From positions 62,001 to 126,000 of the forward strand of contig JBIQJF010000005.1 in assembly GCA_044507675.1 (NCBI GenBank): a stretch of 64,000 nucleotides of DNA, in the 5' to 3' direction. Shown here piece after piece: positions 18,407 through 27,878 of this stretch (position 1 is its first letter; each line of letters opens with the position of its first letter). The stretch comes from Lacunisphaera sp044507675. GTDB lineage: Bacteria; Verrucomicrobiota; Verrucomicrobiia; Opitutales; Opitutaceae. A program made the translations under genes and the position numbers. Below the pieces are notes generated by a model. It was given only the letters and a program-made list of their open reading frames with translations, ran no database searches and was not told the DNA's origin.

Positions 18407-18535
18407 GCGCATCACGCTTCGGGATTTACCCGCTGGCGGTCTAGTTTAACCACCCGATGGCCAGCTCGCAAACGCGCGCCTATGCTCCCCTGCACTGCCT
18501 CTGCTGACTCTTCAAAAACTCAACCCACTCCTCCC

Positions 18536-19033
18536 ATGTCCAAGCTGAAATCTCTCCGCGATCTCTACATCGACCAAATCCAGGACCTGCACAGTGCCGA
18601 GGTGCAACTAACCAAGGCTCTTCCCGAGATGGCCAAAGCCGCGACCGATCCCTCGTTGAAGGCCGCCTTTGAGGAACACCTCGAGCAAACCAAAATCCAC
18701 GTCGAACGCCTGGCGGGCATCTGCCGCCAGATGAATGTCTCCCCCAAGGGCCATCGTTGCAAAGCGATGAAAGGCCTGATCGCGGAGGGCGAACATCTCA
18801 TTTCCGAAGCCGCCGAGCCGGCCGTGCGTGACGCGGGCCTGATCGCCTCGGCGCAGCGCGTGGAACACTATGAAATCGCCGGCTATGGTTGCGTGCGGGC
18901 CTACGCGGCGGTTCTTGGCGACTTGAACACCATCGAGGTGCTGCAGCAAACGCTGGACGAGGAAGGCGACACCGATGACCGCCTGACGGAGATCGCCTCC
19001 ACCCTGAATCTCGTGGCCGATCGACCGGCCTGA
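18536..19033 (+). CDS. DUF892 (YciE/YciF-type) ferritin-like stress protein
   Basis: This 165-aa protein begins MSKLKSLRDLYIDQIQDLHSAEVQLTKALPEMAKAA, the DUF892 signature, and shows the helical pattern with acidic and His residues (EEHLEQTKIHVERL, RVEHYEIAGYG, DEEGDTDDRLTEIA) that makes the ferritin-like four-helix bundle. Family members are induced by general or osmotic stress in enterobacteria; their biochemical role is not settled. A second copy of the family lies at 31529-32032. ATG 18536 is used because homology starts there. It converges with the kinase gene ending at 19048 with only 14 nt between stops. Confidence 0.9.
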   Translation: MSKLKSLRDLYIDQIQDLHSAEVQLTKALPEMAKAATDPSLKAAFEEHLEQTKIHVERLAGICRQMNVSPKGHRCKAMKGLIAEGEHLISEAAEPAVRDAGLIASAQRVEHYEIAGYGCVRAYAAVLGDLNTIEVLQQTLDEEGDTDDRLTEIASTLNLVADRPA

Positions 19034-19047
19034 TTTTCGCACCACGC

Positions 19048-21204
19048 TCACTGCTGGCGCGCCGCGCGGAAACTCTGGATCACCCGATCCAGCATGGCGA
19101 AGGTCACGGGCTTGGTCAGGTGCTCCAGAAATCCCGCCTCCCGGCTCCGGGCCGTGTCCTGCTCGGCGCCGTAGCCGCTCAAGGCGATACCGGCCAGCCG
19201 GTGTCGCTCGTGCAGGATCTTCATGAGATCGTAGCCGGTGCCATCCGGCAGCCCCAGATCAGACACCACGAATTCGTAGCTGCCTTGCGCCGCAAGCTGC
19301 AGGGCCTCGGCCACCGTGGAGGCGCCCACCACCTCGTAGTCGCGCTGGCGGAAAAGTTTTTCCAACACCTGTCGCGTGGCCACGTGGTCCTCCACAATCA
19401 GGATCGGGCGGCGCGCCGGCGAACCGATGCGTGCAACGGGGGTCTCGGCGACGGATGCTTCAATGTTCCTCAATCCTCCAGCGGAGTCCATGGACTCGGG
19501 CACCATTTGGGGGATTTTAATCACGATCGTGCAGCCGCGGTTACGCCCGGGACTGAAGGCCTGCACGCTGCCGGCATGAAGCTGCATGAGCAGTTGGGAA
19601 ATCGCCAGCCCGAGGCCGAGGCCGCCGAAACGATGGCGTTTGCTCCCAACAGCATGGTCTCCCTGCGAAAACGGATGAAACGCCCGCGACAGTTCCTCCG
19701 ACGTCATGCCAATTCCCGTGTCGGTGATGGTCACCGTCATTTCGTGAGTGTCGGGCAGCTCGCGTGTTTCCACGCGAATGAAACCGCGTTCCGGGGTGAA
19801 CTTCAGCGCGTTCTTCAGGACGTTCCAAAAAACCTGCTGCAACCGCGCCGGGTCGATCAGCGCCCGATGGTTTATCACGCCCCGTTCGAGCGCCAGCGTG
19901 ATGGCCTTCTCGTGGAGTTCCCCGCGCATGGTGGCGATCGCATCATCCAGCACCGAGTGCACATCGCCGGGTTTCAGGTCAAGGGTGAGCTTGCCTCGCG
20001 TAATGCGCGTGATGTCGAGGAGATCGTCGATCAATCGCGCCTCCAAGAGCGCGTTCTTGGCGATGATTGCGAAATCCTCGCGCACTTCCGCGGACAATTC
20101 CTCGTTCGCGGCAGCCGCGCTCGCAATGAGCAGCACCGGGTTCAGCGGCGTGCGCAACTCATGGGAAAGTGCGGCCAGAAACTCGTCCTTGGCACGGGAT
20201 GCAGCCATCGCTTCGTCGCGGGCAGCCATCAGTTGCGCTTCGGCACGCTTGCGAATCGTCGTATCGGACATCACGGCGACGACTCCCGACACCTCGTTCG
20301 GGCGCGAGCGATCGGGTTCATATACGATGTGCATCCAATGCGGGCCCGTTTGCTCGTCGGAGAGTTCCATTTCGAACTCCACGCGTTCCCCACCCAGGGC
20401 GCGTTCGAGATACGGCCGGCAGGCCATATAGGCGGCTTCACCCATGATCCGGCTGAGACTCGCGCCCACGACGTCCTCGGGCAACAGCCCGAAACGTGTC
20501 GCATAGGATCGGTTCACGAACTTGAAACGATGCTGCCGGTCGATGTGCGCGAGAAAGATCGAAGCGTGATCCGCGACAAGTCGCAGTTGCGCTTCGCTGC
20601 TTTTCAACGCCGTATTGGCCACGCTCAGTTCGCTGGTGCGTTGCTGCACGCGCGATTCGAGTCCCTGATTCGCAAGCTGCAACGACTGCTCGACCAGCTG
20701 ACGCTGGACGATCTCCTGCTCCAAGGCCTGATGGCTGGTGGCCAGTGCCAGGTGCAGGCGATGCAGGTCCACGAAGACCGACACTTTCGCGCGCAGGATC
20801 TGCGGATTGACCGGCTTGGTGAGATAATCGACGGCGCCAACCCCGTAACCTTCCAGCACGAATTTCTCGTCCTGATAATAGGCGGTGAGAAACAGGATGG
20901 GGATGTGCTGGTTGCGTTTGCGCTGCTTGATGAGGTTGGCCAGCTCGATGCCGTTCATCACGGGCATGTTGATGTCCAGCACCAGCACCGCGAAATCCCC
21001 CTCCACCAGCGCGAGCAACGCCTCGTCGGCTGAAGTCGCCCGCACGAGCCGGTAGCCGGGCTGATACAGGATGCTCTCCAGCACATCGAGATTCCGCACC
21101 TCGTCGTCCACGATCAGGATGTTTACCGGCGTCGGGGCCGGCGGTCCCTCGACCAACGGTGCGTCGTCCGGCGTCGGCGGTTCTTTCAGCGGGGACAGCT
21201 TCAT
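19048..21204 (-). CDS. Hybrid histidine kinase: REC-PAS-HisKA-HATPase-REC
   Basis: This 718-aa soluble protein has an N-terminal receiver (about 27-145, Asp77 in VLVLDINMP), a coiled-coil linker (about 150-205), a PAS domain (about 202-325), HisKA with His348 in LSHELRTPL, HATPase, and a C-terminal receiver (VVSDLGLPDGTG). Receivers at both ends mark it as a phosphorelay node that can itself be controlled by an upstream kinase. It starts 14 nt after the stop of the tandem-HAMP kinase, so that kinase is the likely phosphodonor for Asp77. MKLSPLKEPP is taken as the start; the open frame upstream of it lies antisense to and inside the neighbouring gene and is not coding. Confidence 0.88.
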   Translation of the reverse strand: MKLSPLKEPPTPDDAPLVEGPPAPTPVNILIVDDEVRNLDVLESILYQPGYRLVRATSADEALLALVEGDFAVLVLDINMPVMNGIELANLIKQRKRNQHIPILFLTAYYQDEKFVLEGYGVGAVDYLTKPVNPQILRAKVSVFVDLHRLHLALATSHQALEQEIVQRQLVEQSLQLANQGLESRVQQRTSELSVANTALKSSEAQLRLVADHASIFLAHIDRQHRFKFVNRSYATRFGLLPEDVVGASLSRIMGEAAYMACRPYLERALGGERVEFEMELSDEQTGPHWMHIVYEPDRSRPNEVSGVVAVMSDTTIRKRAEAQLMAARDEAMAASRAKDEFLAALSHELRTPLNPVLLIASAAAANEELSAEVREDFAIIAKNALLEARLIDDLLDITRITRGKLTLDLKPGDVHSVLDDAIATMRGELHEKAITLALERGVINHRALIDPARLQQVFWNVLKNALKFTPERGFIRVETRELPDTHEMTVTITDTGIGMTSEELSRAFHPFSQGDHAVGSKRHRFGGLGLGLAISQLLMQLHAGSVQAFSPGRNRGCTIVIKIPQMVPESMDSAGGLRNIEASVAETPVARIGSPARRPILIVEDHVATRQVLEKLFRQRDYEVVGASTVAEALQLAAQGSYEFVVSDLGLPDGTGYDLMKILHERHRLAGIALSGYGAEQDTARSREAGFLEHLTKPVTFAMLDRVIQSFRAARQQ

Positions 21205-21218
21205 GGGACGCGTTCCGT

Positions 21219-24200
21219 TTAACGGTAGAGCCAGACTCGCAGCATCGCGAGCAGCTCGTTCGTGTTTACCGGCTTCGCAATGTAGTCGGAAGCGCCGGCG
21301 GCGAGGCACTTTTCCCGGTCGCCCTTCATCGCCTTCGCAGTGAGCGCGAGGATCGGCAGCGCGCTGAATTCCGGAATCCGCCGGATCTCCCGCATGGTCT
21401 CGTAGCCATCCATGCCCGGCATCATGATGTCCATCAGCACGACGCTCACGTCCTCGTGCGATTGCAGCAATTCGATGGCGTGGCGGCCGTTGGTGGTGCT
21501 GATGACCTCCATCTCGTGGTTTTCGAGAACGGTGGTGAGCGCGAAGATGTTGCGCGCGTCGTCGTCCACCACGAGCACCTTGCGCCCGTGCAGGATCTCG
21601 CTCGAGGTGTGCAGATGCTCGAGCATCTTGCGCTTCGGCTCGGGCAGCGTCGCCACGACCCGGTGAAGGAAAAGCGCGGTCTCGTCGAACAACCTTTCGG
21701 GTGATTGGACATCCTTCAGCACAATACTCTTCGCGACGGCGCGCAGTTGGCGCTCCTCTTCCTTCGCCAGTTCCTTGCCGGTGAAGACGACAATCGGTAT
21801 CTGACAGAGCGCCGAGTCCGTGCGCAGCGTTTCCATCAGGTCGAAACCGGTCATGTCGGGCAGGCGCAGATCGAGCACGCAGCAATCGAATGGGCGGTCC
21901 ATGAGCAGATTGATGGCCTCGCGTCCGGTGGACGCGGTGACGATCTCGATGTCGTCATGTCCGAGAAGTTCCACGATGCTCTGCCGTTCGATGTCGTTGT
22001 CCTCGACGACGAGGAGGCGCTTCATCCGCGGTTCGACGAATTTCCTGATGCGATCGAAGCACTGATCCAGCCCCTCGGAGGTCGCCGGCTTGACCATGCA
22101 CGAGAAGGCGCCGTGCGAGAGACCGTGCCGGGGTTCCTCTTCAACCGACAACACAAGGACGGGAATGTGACGGGTGCTCGCACCAAGCTTCAGGTTGTTG
22201 AGCACGGTCCAGCCGAGCATATCGGGCAGGAAAATATCGAGCGTGATGGCGGTCGGGTGATATTGGCGGGCGAGGCTCAGGGCGGAGCTTCCGCGCGTTG
22301 CCACGATGCCCTTGAAACCCTTCTCGCGCGCCAGGCCGAGCAGGATCCGGGCATAGTAAGGATCGTCGTCCACAATCAGCAGCGTCAAATCGCCCGGTGC
22401 AATTTGGTCGCGATCATCGTTAACGATCTCCTCGCGCGTGACCGGCAGCGCTACCGGAGATGCGGTCACGGCAGGCTTGGGCGACGTCTCCATGTAGAAC
22501 AGGGGCAGGTAGAGCGTGAAGGCACTCCCTTCGCCCGGGCTGCTCACAAGCCTGATTTCGCCACCCAACAGCGCGGCGAGTTCGCGCGAAATGGCCAGAC
22601 CGAGACCGGTGCCACCGTATTTGCGACTGGTGCCGGCATCAGCCTGCTGGAACGCCTCGAAGATGAGCTTCTGCTTTTCCTGGGCGATACCGATGCCGGT
22701 GTCGCTGATCGTGAAAGCCACGACCTTGGCCGCGTTGCTCAACACGGAGTGAGCCGGTGACCAGCCGCCCGCCGCCAGGCGCACGTCTATTTTCACCTGG
22801 CCCAGCGCGGTAAACTTGAAGGCGTTCGAAAGCAGATTCTTGAGGATCTGCTGGAGGCGCTTCGGGTCCGTGATGATGGCGCGCGGAAGCGTCGACTCGA
22901 ATTCCACCTTGAACGGCAGGTTCTTGGCGTCCGCGATGTGCCGGAAATTGCGCTCCACCGCCTCGCGCAAGGTCGTGAAGGCGAGTTCCTCGGCCTCGAC
23001 GGTCACCGTGCCGGACTCGATCTTGGACAGGTCGAGGATGTCCGTGATCAGGTTGAGCAGGTCCGAGCCTGAGGAGAAAATGTTGCGCGCGAATTCCGTC
23101 TGCTTCGGCGTCAGGTTGCCGCTGGAGTTTTCCGCCAGCTGCTGGCCGAGAATAAGGATCGAATTGAGGGGCGTCCGCAGCTCGTGCGACATGTTCGCCA
23201 GGAACTCGGATTTGTATTTCGAGGTGAGCGCGAGTTCGGCCGCCTTTTCCTCGAGGGCGCGGCGGGCCTGTTCCACCTCCTGGTTCTTGCGCTCGACCTC
23301 GACGTTCTGCTCCGCGAGCTGCCGCGCCTTTTGCGCGAGCTCTTCGTTGGTTTGCTGCAGTTCCTTTTGCTGCGACTGGAGTTCCACCGTGAGTTCCTGC
23401 GATTTTCCCAGCAGGTTCTCCGTGCGCATCGTGGCCTCGATGGTGTTGAACACAACGCCGATGGACTGCGTGAGTTGCTCGAGGAAGGTCAGGTTGGTCA
23501 CGCTGAACGGCCGCAGCGAGGCGAGCTCGATCACCGCCTTGGTCTGGCCCTCGAACAACACCGGGATCACCACGATGGCCGACGGCGCGGCATCCCCGAG
23601 GCTGGAGTTGATCTTGGTGTAGTGCTCCGGCACCTCGTTGAGCAGGATGCGTTGCTTTTCCATCGCGCACTGTCCCACCAATCCTTCGCCCACGGGAATC
23701 TGGCCGGGCTGACTCGGCTGCGGCGCATAGGCGGCGAGCAATCGGAGCACGGGCTTCCGATGCTCGTCCAAGTCCATCTGGTAAATGGTGCCCTGCTGCG
23801 CATCCACCAAGGGCGCCAGTTCCGAGAGCAACGTGCGGCCGACGGTGAGAAGATCGCGCTGGCCCTGGAGCATGCGGGTGAACTTCGCGAGATTGGTCTT
23901 CAACCAGTCCTGCTCCTGGTTCGTCTCGGTCGTCACGCGCAGGTTGTAGATCATCGTGTTGATGTTGTCCTTCAGGTCCGAGACCTCGCCGCGCGCATCA
24001 ACCTGAATGGAACGCGTCAAATCGCCCTTGGTCACGGCGGTGGCTACTTCGGCGATGGCGCGCACCTGCGTCGTCAAGTTCGCGGCGAGTAGATTGACGT
24101 TGCCGGTGAGATCCTTCCACGTGCCGGCCGCACCGGGCACGTGGGCCTGACCGCCCAGCCGGCCTTCGACACCCACTTCGCGCGCCACGTTGGTCACCTG

Positions 24201-26032
24201 CTCGGCGAAGGTGGCTAGAGTATCGGTCATGCTGTTGATCGTTTCCGCCAGCGCCGCCACCTCGCCCTTCGCTTCCACGGTCAGTTTCTGACGCAAATTG
24301 CCGTCCGCGACGGCGGTCACCACCTTCACGATGCCGCGCACCTGGTCGGTCAGGTTGGCCGCCATGACGTTCACCGAATCGGTAAGATCCTTCCACGTGC
24401 CCGCCACACCGGGCACTTCCGCCTGGCCACCGAGTTTGCCTTCGGTGCCCACCTCGCGCGCCACACGTGACACTTCCGATGCAAACGATCGGAGCTGGTC
24501 CACCATCGTGTTGATGGTTTCCTTCAGCTCGAGAATCTCCCCCTTCACGTCCACCGTGATCTTGCGCGAAAGATCGCCCTTCGCCACCGCCGTCGCCACC
24601 TCCGCGATGTTGCGCACCTGGCCGGTGAGATTGTTCGCCATCGAATTCACGTTGTCCGTCAGATCCTTCCACGTGCCGGCCACGCCGGGCACGAGCGCCT
24701 GACCGCCGAGTTTACCTTCCGTGCCGACTTCGCGCGCGACACGGGACACTTCGGAAGCGANNNNNNNNNNNNNNNNNNNNNNNNNNNNNNNNNNNNNNNN
24801 NNNNNNNNNNNNNNNNNNNNNNNNNNNNNNNNNNNNNNNNNNNNNNNNNNNNNNNNNNNNATCGAATTCACGTTGTCCGTGAGATCCTTCCACGTGCCGG
24901 CCACGCCGGGCACCATGGCCTGTCCACCAAGCTTGCCTTCGGTGCCTACCTCGCGCGCGACACGCGACACTTCCGAGGCGAAGCCGTTGAGCTGGTCCAC
25001 CATCGTATTGATGGTTTCCTTCAGTTCGAGAATTTCGCCCTTCACATCCACCGTGATCTTGCGCGAAAGATCGCCGCGCGCCACCGCCGTGGTCACACCG
25101 GCGATGTTGCGCACCTGCGCGGTGAGATTGCCGGCCATGGCATTTACCGAGTCGGTCAAATCCTTCCACGTGCCGGCCACGCCGGGCACCACCGCCTGGC
25201 CGCCGAGCTTGCCCTCGGTGCCCACCTCACGCGCCACGCGCGTCACCTCGGCGGCGAACGAACGCAACTGATCCACCATGACGTTGATGGCTTCCTTCAA
25301 CTGAAGGATTTCGCCGCGGACATCGACGGTGATTTTTTTAGAAAGGTCGCCGTTGGCGACGGCGATGGTCACCTCGGCGATGTTGCGCACCTGCGCGGTG
25401 AGATTGCCGGCCATCTGGTTCACGGACTCGGTCAATTCCTTCCACACACCGGACACACCTTTCACTTTCGCCTGGCCGCCCAGCTTGCCCTCGGTGCCCA
25501 CTTCGCGCGCCACGCGAATCACTTCAACCGAAAACGCCCCGAGCTGTCCCACCATGCCGTTCACGAGCTTGGCAGTGCGAAGGTATTCACCCCGCAAGGG
25601 TCGGCCGCCCAATTCCAGCGGCATGGACTGCATGAGATCGCCCTTGGCCACGGCGCCGATCACGCGGCCCATTTCCAAAGTCGGCTGCGAGAGTTCATCC
25701 ACGAGCGCATTGATGGCTTCCACGCGGTCGGCCCAGTGACCGACTGCATCGCCACTGGGCATGCGCTCATTGATCCGGCCTTCCTCGCCCACCTGACGCC
25801 GCAGCCGCAGGAGGTTGTTGTTGAACCGGTCCATGCGACCGCAAATCTGGTTGAGCAGGTCCGCGATCTGCGCATCGACGCCCGACCAGCGGGTGGAGAG
25901 TCGCACATCGAACCGGCCGTTGCGCACCTCGACCAAGGTGGCCAGCAGTTGGTGTTTGAATTCGTCTTCGGGAGCGAAATGACCGTTCTTCGAGTTACTG
26001 CCGGACCGGGGACTCAGGGTGCGGGAATTCAT
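21219..26032 (-). CDS. Nik1-like tandem-HAMP hybrid histidine kinase with three receivers (interrupted by assembly gap)
   Basis: The protein starts MNSRTLSPRSG, has no membrane segment, and contains a long array of 92-residue HAMP repeats (FASEVSRVAREVGTEGKLGG, VPGVAGTWKDLTDNVN). A GAF domain, a coiled coil, HisKA (His codon 23184-23186 in MSHELRTPL), HATPase, and three receivers (VDDDPYYARILL, VEDNDIERQSIV, VDDDARNIFALT) follow. This matches group III (Nik1/Os-1) osmosensing kinases, in which tandem HAMP units transmit osmotic or antifungal signals. A run of 100 N at 24761-24860 lies in the repeats and apparently breaks the frame; a 155-nt gap would keep both the repeat phase and the frame, giving about 1622 aa. 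It is followed closely by the REC-PAS kinase. Confidence 0.88.
24111..25439 (-). repeat. Tandem 276-nt (92-codon) HAMP repeats
   Basis: The anchor segment encoding GTWKDLTD recurs at 24111, 24387, 24663, 24884, 25160 and 25436, always 276 nt apart except across the N gap (221 nt). The six visible units are nearly identical in parts at DNA level, for example in the segment encoding VPGVAGTW. This explains why the assembler failed here. Each unit encodes a pair of HAMP-like helices. Confidence 0.9.
24761..24860. other. Assembly gap of 100 N inside the HAMP repeat array
   Basis: Exactly 100 N, the usual placeholder for a gap of unknown size. Flanking anchors are 221 nt apart instead of 276, so the missing sequence should be 155 nt, or 155 plus a multiple of 276 if units collapsed. 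The frame change across the gap is thus an artefact and not a frameshift mutation. Confidence 0.95.
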
Positions 26033-26358
26033 GGGCGAGAGGAGCGGAACTCAGCGTGCGCGCTAATTGCGCCGAAAGGATTTCAGGGGGGAGATTTTCT
26101 GTATCCTGCCTCGGAGAAAACCCCGAGGGAGGCCCCATAAACAGGCAGTCATCGCTTTGAAAAGTCGAGACCCACAATGAGATATGAAAAAGATAGGTGA
26201 TTACCCCATATCCAAGTTTCGCGCGAATTGTTCGCGGCGCGCTTGTCGGCGGATTCATCGCGTGCCTGCACGCGCTCAACATGAGTGGGCACAATTATTC
26301 GATGGCTTGGGGTTCAGGCCCCATGGGCAATGCGCGCTGTGGAAAGTATCTTCACTGC
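26033..26358. other. Divergent intergenic region, 326 nt
   Basis: It separates the minus-strand tandem-HAMP kinase from the plus-strand DUF3185 gene. I see a 6-bp hairpin CCTCGG-N8-CCGAGG at 26109-26128 and candidate operator site B at 26194-26213. A GTG-initiated extension of the downstream frame exists but lacks any domain, so I treat this region as regulatory. It should contain the promoters of both flanking genes. Confidence 0.6.
26194..26213. promoter_or_regulatory. Candidate operator, site B of shared TAGGT-N4-RCC motif
   Basis: TAGGTGATTACCCCATATCC matches site C (36964) at 14 of 16 positions over TAGGTnATnACCCCAT, and matches site A (9840) in its first half. It lies 161 nt upstream of the HAMP kinase start and 146 nt upstream of the DUF3185 start, so it could serve either gene. 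The role is inferred only from recurrence and position. Confidence 0.35.
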
Positions 26359-26562
26359 ATGAGCAAGCCTCTCTCCCTCGCCATTTTTGCCGTTGGTGTC
26401 ATTTTGTTGGTCTACGGACTCAGCGCCGGCGACTCCCTCGCCTCGGAGGCCAAGGAAGCAGTCACCGGCACGCCGACTGACAAGAGCATGATCCTGATCC
26501 TGCTCGGCGCTGTTGGCATCATCGTGGGTGGATTCTCGGCCTTCTTCCGCCGCCACAACTGA
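26359..26562 (+). CDS. DUF3185-like small membrane protein
   Basis: This 67-aa protein has two transmembrane segments (SLAIFAVGVILLVYGLSAG and MILILLGAVGIIVGGFSAF) separated by a short polar loop with SEAKEAVTGTPTD. This is the typical DUF3185 pattern of a short inner-membrane hairpin protein, often found next to stress genes. The start at 26359 fits the family length; a longer frame upstream would add an unrelated tail. Function of the family is unknown. It is the first of a run of small stress/membrane genes on the plus strand. Confidence 0.8.
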   Translation: MSKPLSLAIFAVGVILLVYGLSAGDSLASEAKEAVTGTPTDKSMILILLGAVGIIVGGFSAFFRRHN

Positions 26563-26668
26563 CCCGCGGGCCATGTCCTCGCCGCGCAAAGTCCAGGCCC
26601 GCGCCGCGCGGCGTTCACCTGCGAAATCATCCTCCGTCTCACCCAAAAACCTCAATCCCTCGACTACC

Positions 26669-26980
26669 ATGTCCGCCAAATCACGAACCGCCGAAGACAT
26701 TCATCACGAACTCAAGGATCTCATTCACGAAGCCGAACAGGCGTTGGGTCACACCGCCGGTGAAGCTGGTGAAAAATTCGCGGATCTCCGGGAACGCCTC
26801 CGGGCCGCCCTCGATCAGGGCCGGATCTCCTTCGACCACCTCCGCGATGAAACGGTCCGCCGTGCCAGGCAGGCCGACACAATGATCCGCGATAATCCGT
26901 ATTACGCCATCGGGGTCGCGGCCGGCGTGGGCGCCCTCATCGGCATCCTGGTTTCGCGCAGCTGTCAGCACTCCCGCTGA
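26669..26980 (+). CDS. DUF883 family protein (ElaB/YqjD-like, membrane-anchored ribosome/stress protein)
   Basis: This 103-aa protein has a long amphipathic helical region (LKDLIHEAEQALGHTAGEAGEKF) and ends with a single C-terminal membrane anchor preceded by the diagnostic RDNPYYAIGVAAGVGALIGI. In E. coli, ElaB and YqjD are stationary-phase inner-membrane proteins that bind ribosomes. The downstream genes resemble YqjE and YqjK, so the yqjDEK order is preserved. That supports the assignment beyond the tail motif alone. Confidence 0.85.
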   Translation: MSAKSRTAEDIHHELKDLIHEAEQALGHTAGEAGEKFADLRERLRAALDQGRISFDHLRDETVRRARQADTMIRDNPYYAIGVAAGVGALIGILVSRSCQHSR

Positions 26981-27038
26981 ACCGGCCGCCTTTTTTCAAA
27001 GCGGTCGCTGCTTTGGCAGCGCCGGCGGTATTGCATTC

Positions 27039-27446
27039 ATGTCCCTGCTCGGCGCCACGGAACCGCGTCCCCGCATCCCTCCGCTCAGGGAGGCAGCCAC
27101 CATGTTGAATGAAGCCGTGTCCCATCGCGCGGACCTGGTTGCGATCGAATTCACCGAGGCTCGGGCCCATGCGCTCACATCCGCGATCCTGTTGGGAGTG
27201 GCCGTGCTGCTCGCGTTTCTTGGCCTGTTGACACTAAACCTGATCGTGGCCGCGTTGGTGTGGGAAAGTCCGCATCGCGCCTGGTGGCTGGTCGGGCTCG
27301 GCGGAATCCATTTGGGCGGCGCGGCAATCGCGGTCCTTCTTCTGCAGCGCCGGTTGCGTTCGTGGCAGCCATTGTCGGAGATACGTCGCCAGCTTCACCT
27401 CGATCAACAATGCCTGAGTCAGATCCTCAAAGCGATTCTGCCCTGA
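27039..27446 (+). CDS. YqjE-like phage holin-fold membrane protein (DUF1469)
   Basis: This 135-aa protein has a soluble N terminus with helical EAVSHRADLVAIEFTEARAH and two adjacent membrane segments (ILLGVAVLLAFLGLLTLNLIVAALVW and WWLVGLGGIHLGGAAIAVLLL). This is the YqjE/phage-holin-superfamily-III pattern. It follows the YqjD-like gene by 58 nt, and its last 37 nt overlap the YqjK-like gene. In enterobacteria these proteins are envelope components expressed under stress; no enzymatic function is known. Confidence 0.8.
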   Translation: MSLLGATEPRPRIPPLREAATMLNEAVSHRADLVAIEFTEARAHALTSAILLGVAVLLAFLGLLTLNLIVAALVWESPHRAWWLVGLGGIHLGGAAIAVLLLQRRLRSWQPLSEIRRQLHLDQQCLSQILKAILP

Positions 27447-27673
27447 GCCTGCAGGAGCGGAAACAGCTCCTCATCCTCGCCTGCGAGGTCGATCGCTCGG
27501 CTTGGTGCGAGTCGTGCCGTCCACGTCCGAGTCCACCGATGGCAAGGGTGGCCGAATTGCTGTGCTGTGTTGCACCGCTCCTCACCCTGCTTCCCGGCCT
27601 GTCGCAGCGCTGGTCGAAACGCTTCGCATTTCTCACAAGGATCGCGCGCCAGTTCGCCTCGTTCGTCGCCTGA
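27410..27673 (+). CDS. YqjK-like small basic protein (third gene of yqjDEK-type set)
   Basis: This 87-aa protein has an N-terminal soluble part (LSLQERKQLLILACEVDRSAWCE) and a C-terminal hydrophobic/basic part (VAELLCCVAPLLTLLPGLSQRWSKRF). Size, position after YqjE and the N-terminal RKxLLxxAxxxR pattern suggest a YqjK equivalent, though similarity is weak. The start overlaps the preceding gene by 37 nt, implying translational coupling. Its identity is mainly contextual. Confidence 0.6.
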   Translation: MPESDPQSDSALSLQERKQLLILACEVDRSAWCESCRPRPSPPMARVAELLCCVAPLLTLLPGLSQRWSKRFAFLTRIARQFASFVA

Positions 27674-27878
27674 TACAATCGCCGCCGTTCCGCGGCCGCG
27701 ATTATCGGAGAATATCGGGTGCAAGCGCACCATGTTGCGCCCGATACCCATCGCACAGAGCGGGAGCTACAGTGCCTCGCACGCTGAGGCTCTTACATCG
27801 CCCCGCTGGCAGACCCGAAACCCTCCGGGCCGCGGCCTCATTCCAAACGAACATTCGGGAAAAAGGATACCGATACCT

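Noticed and set aside
19120..21033. 637-codon open frame on the plus strand
   Set aside because: It is antisense to a well-supported kinase, with no recognisable motif; a high-GC shadow.
21205..21885. Longer N-terminal extension of the REC-PAS kinase
   Set aside because: It lies out of frame over the coding region of the HAMP kinase receiver domain, shows no domain, and the MKLSPLKEP start directly precedes the receiver.
24761..24860. Apparent frameshift in the HAMP kinase across the N run
   Set aside because: The 100 N is a placeholder; a repeat-consistent gap of 155 nt keeps the frame, so the break is not biological.
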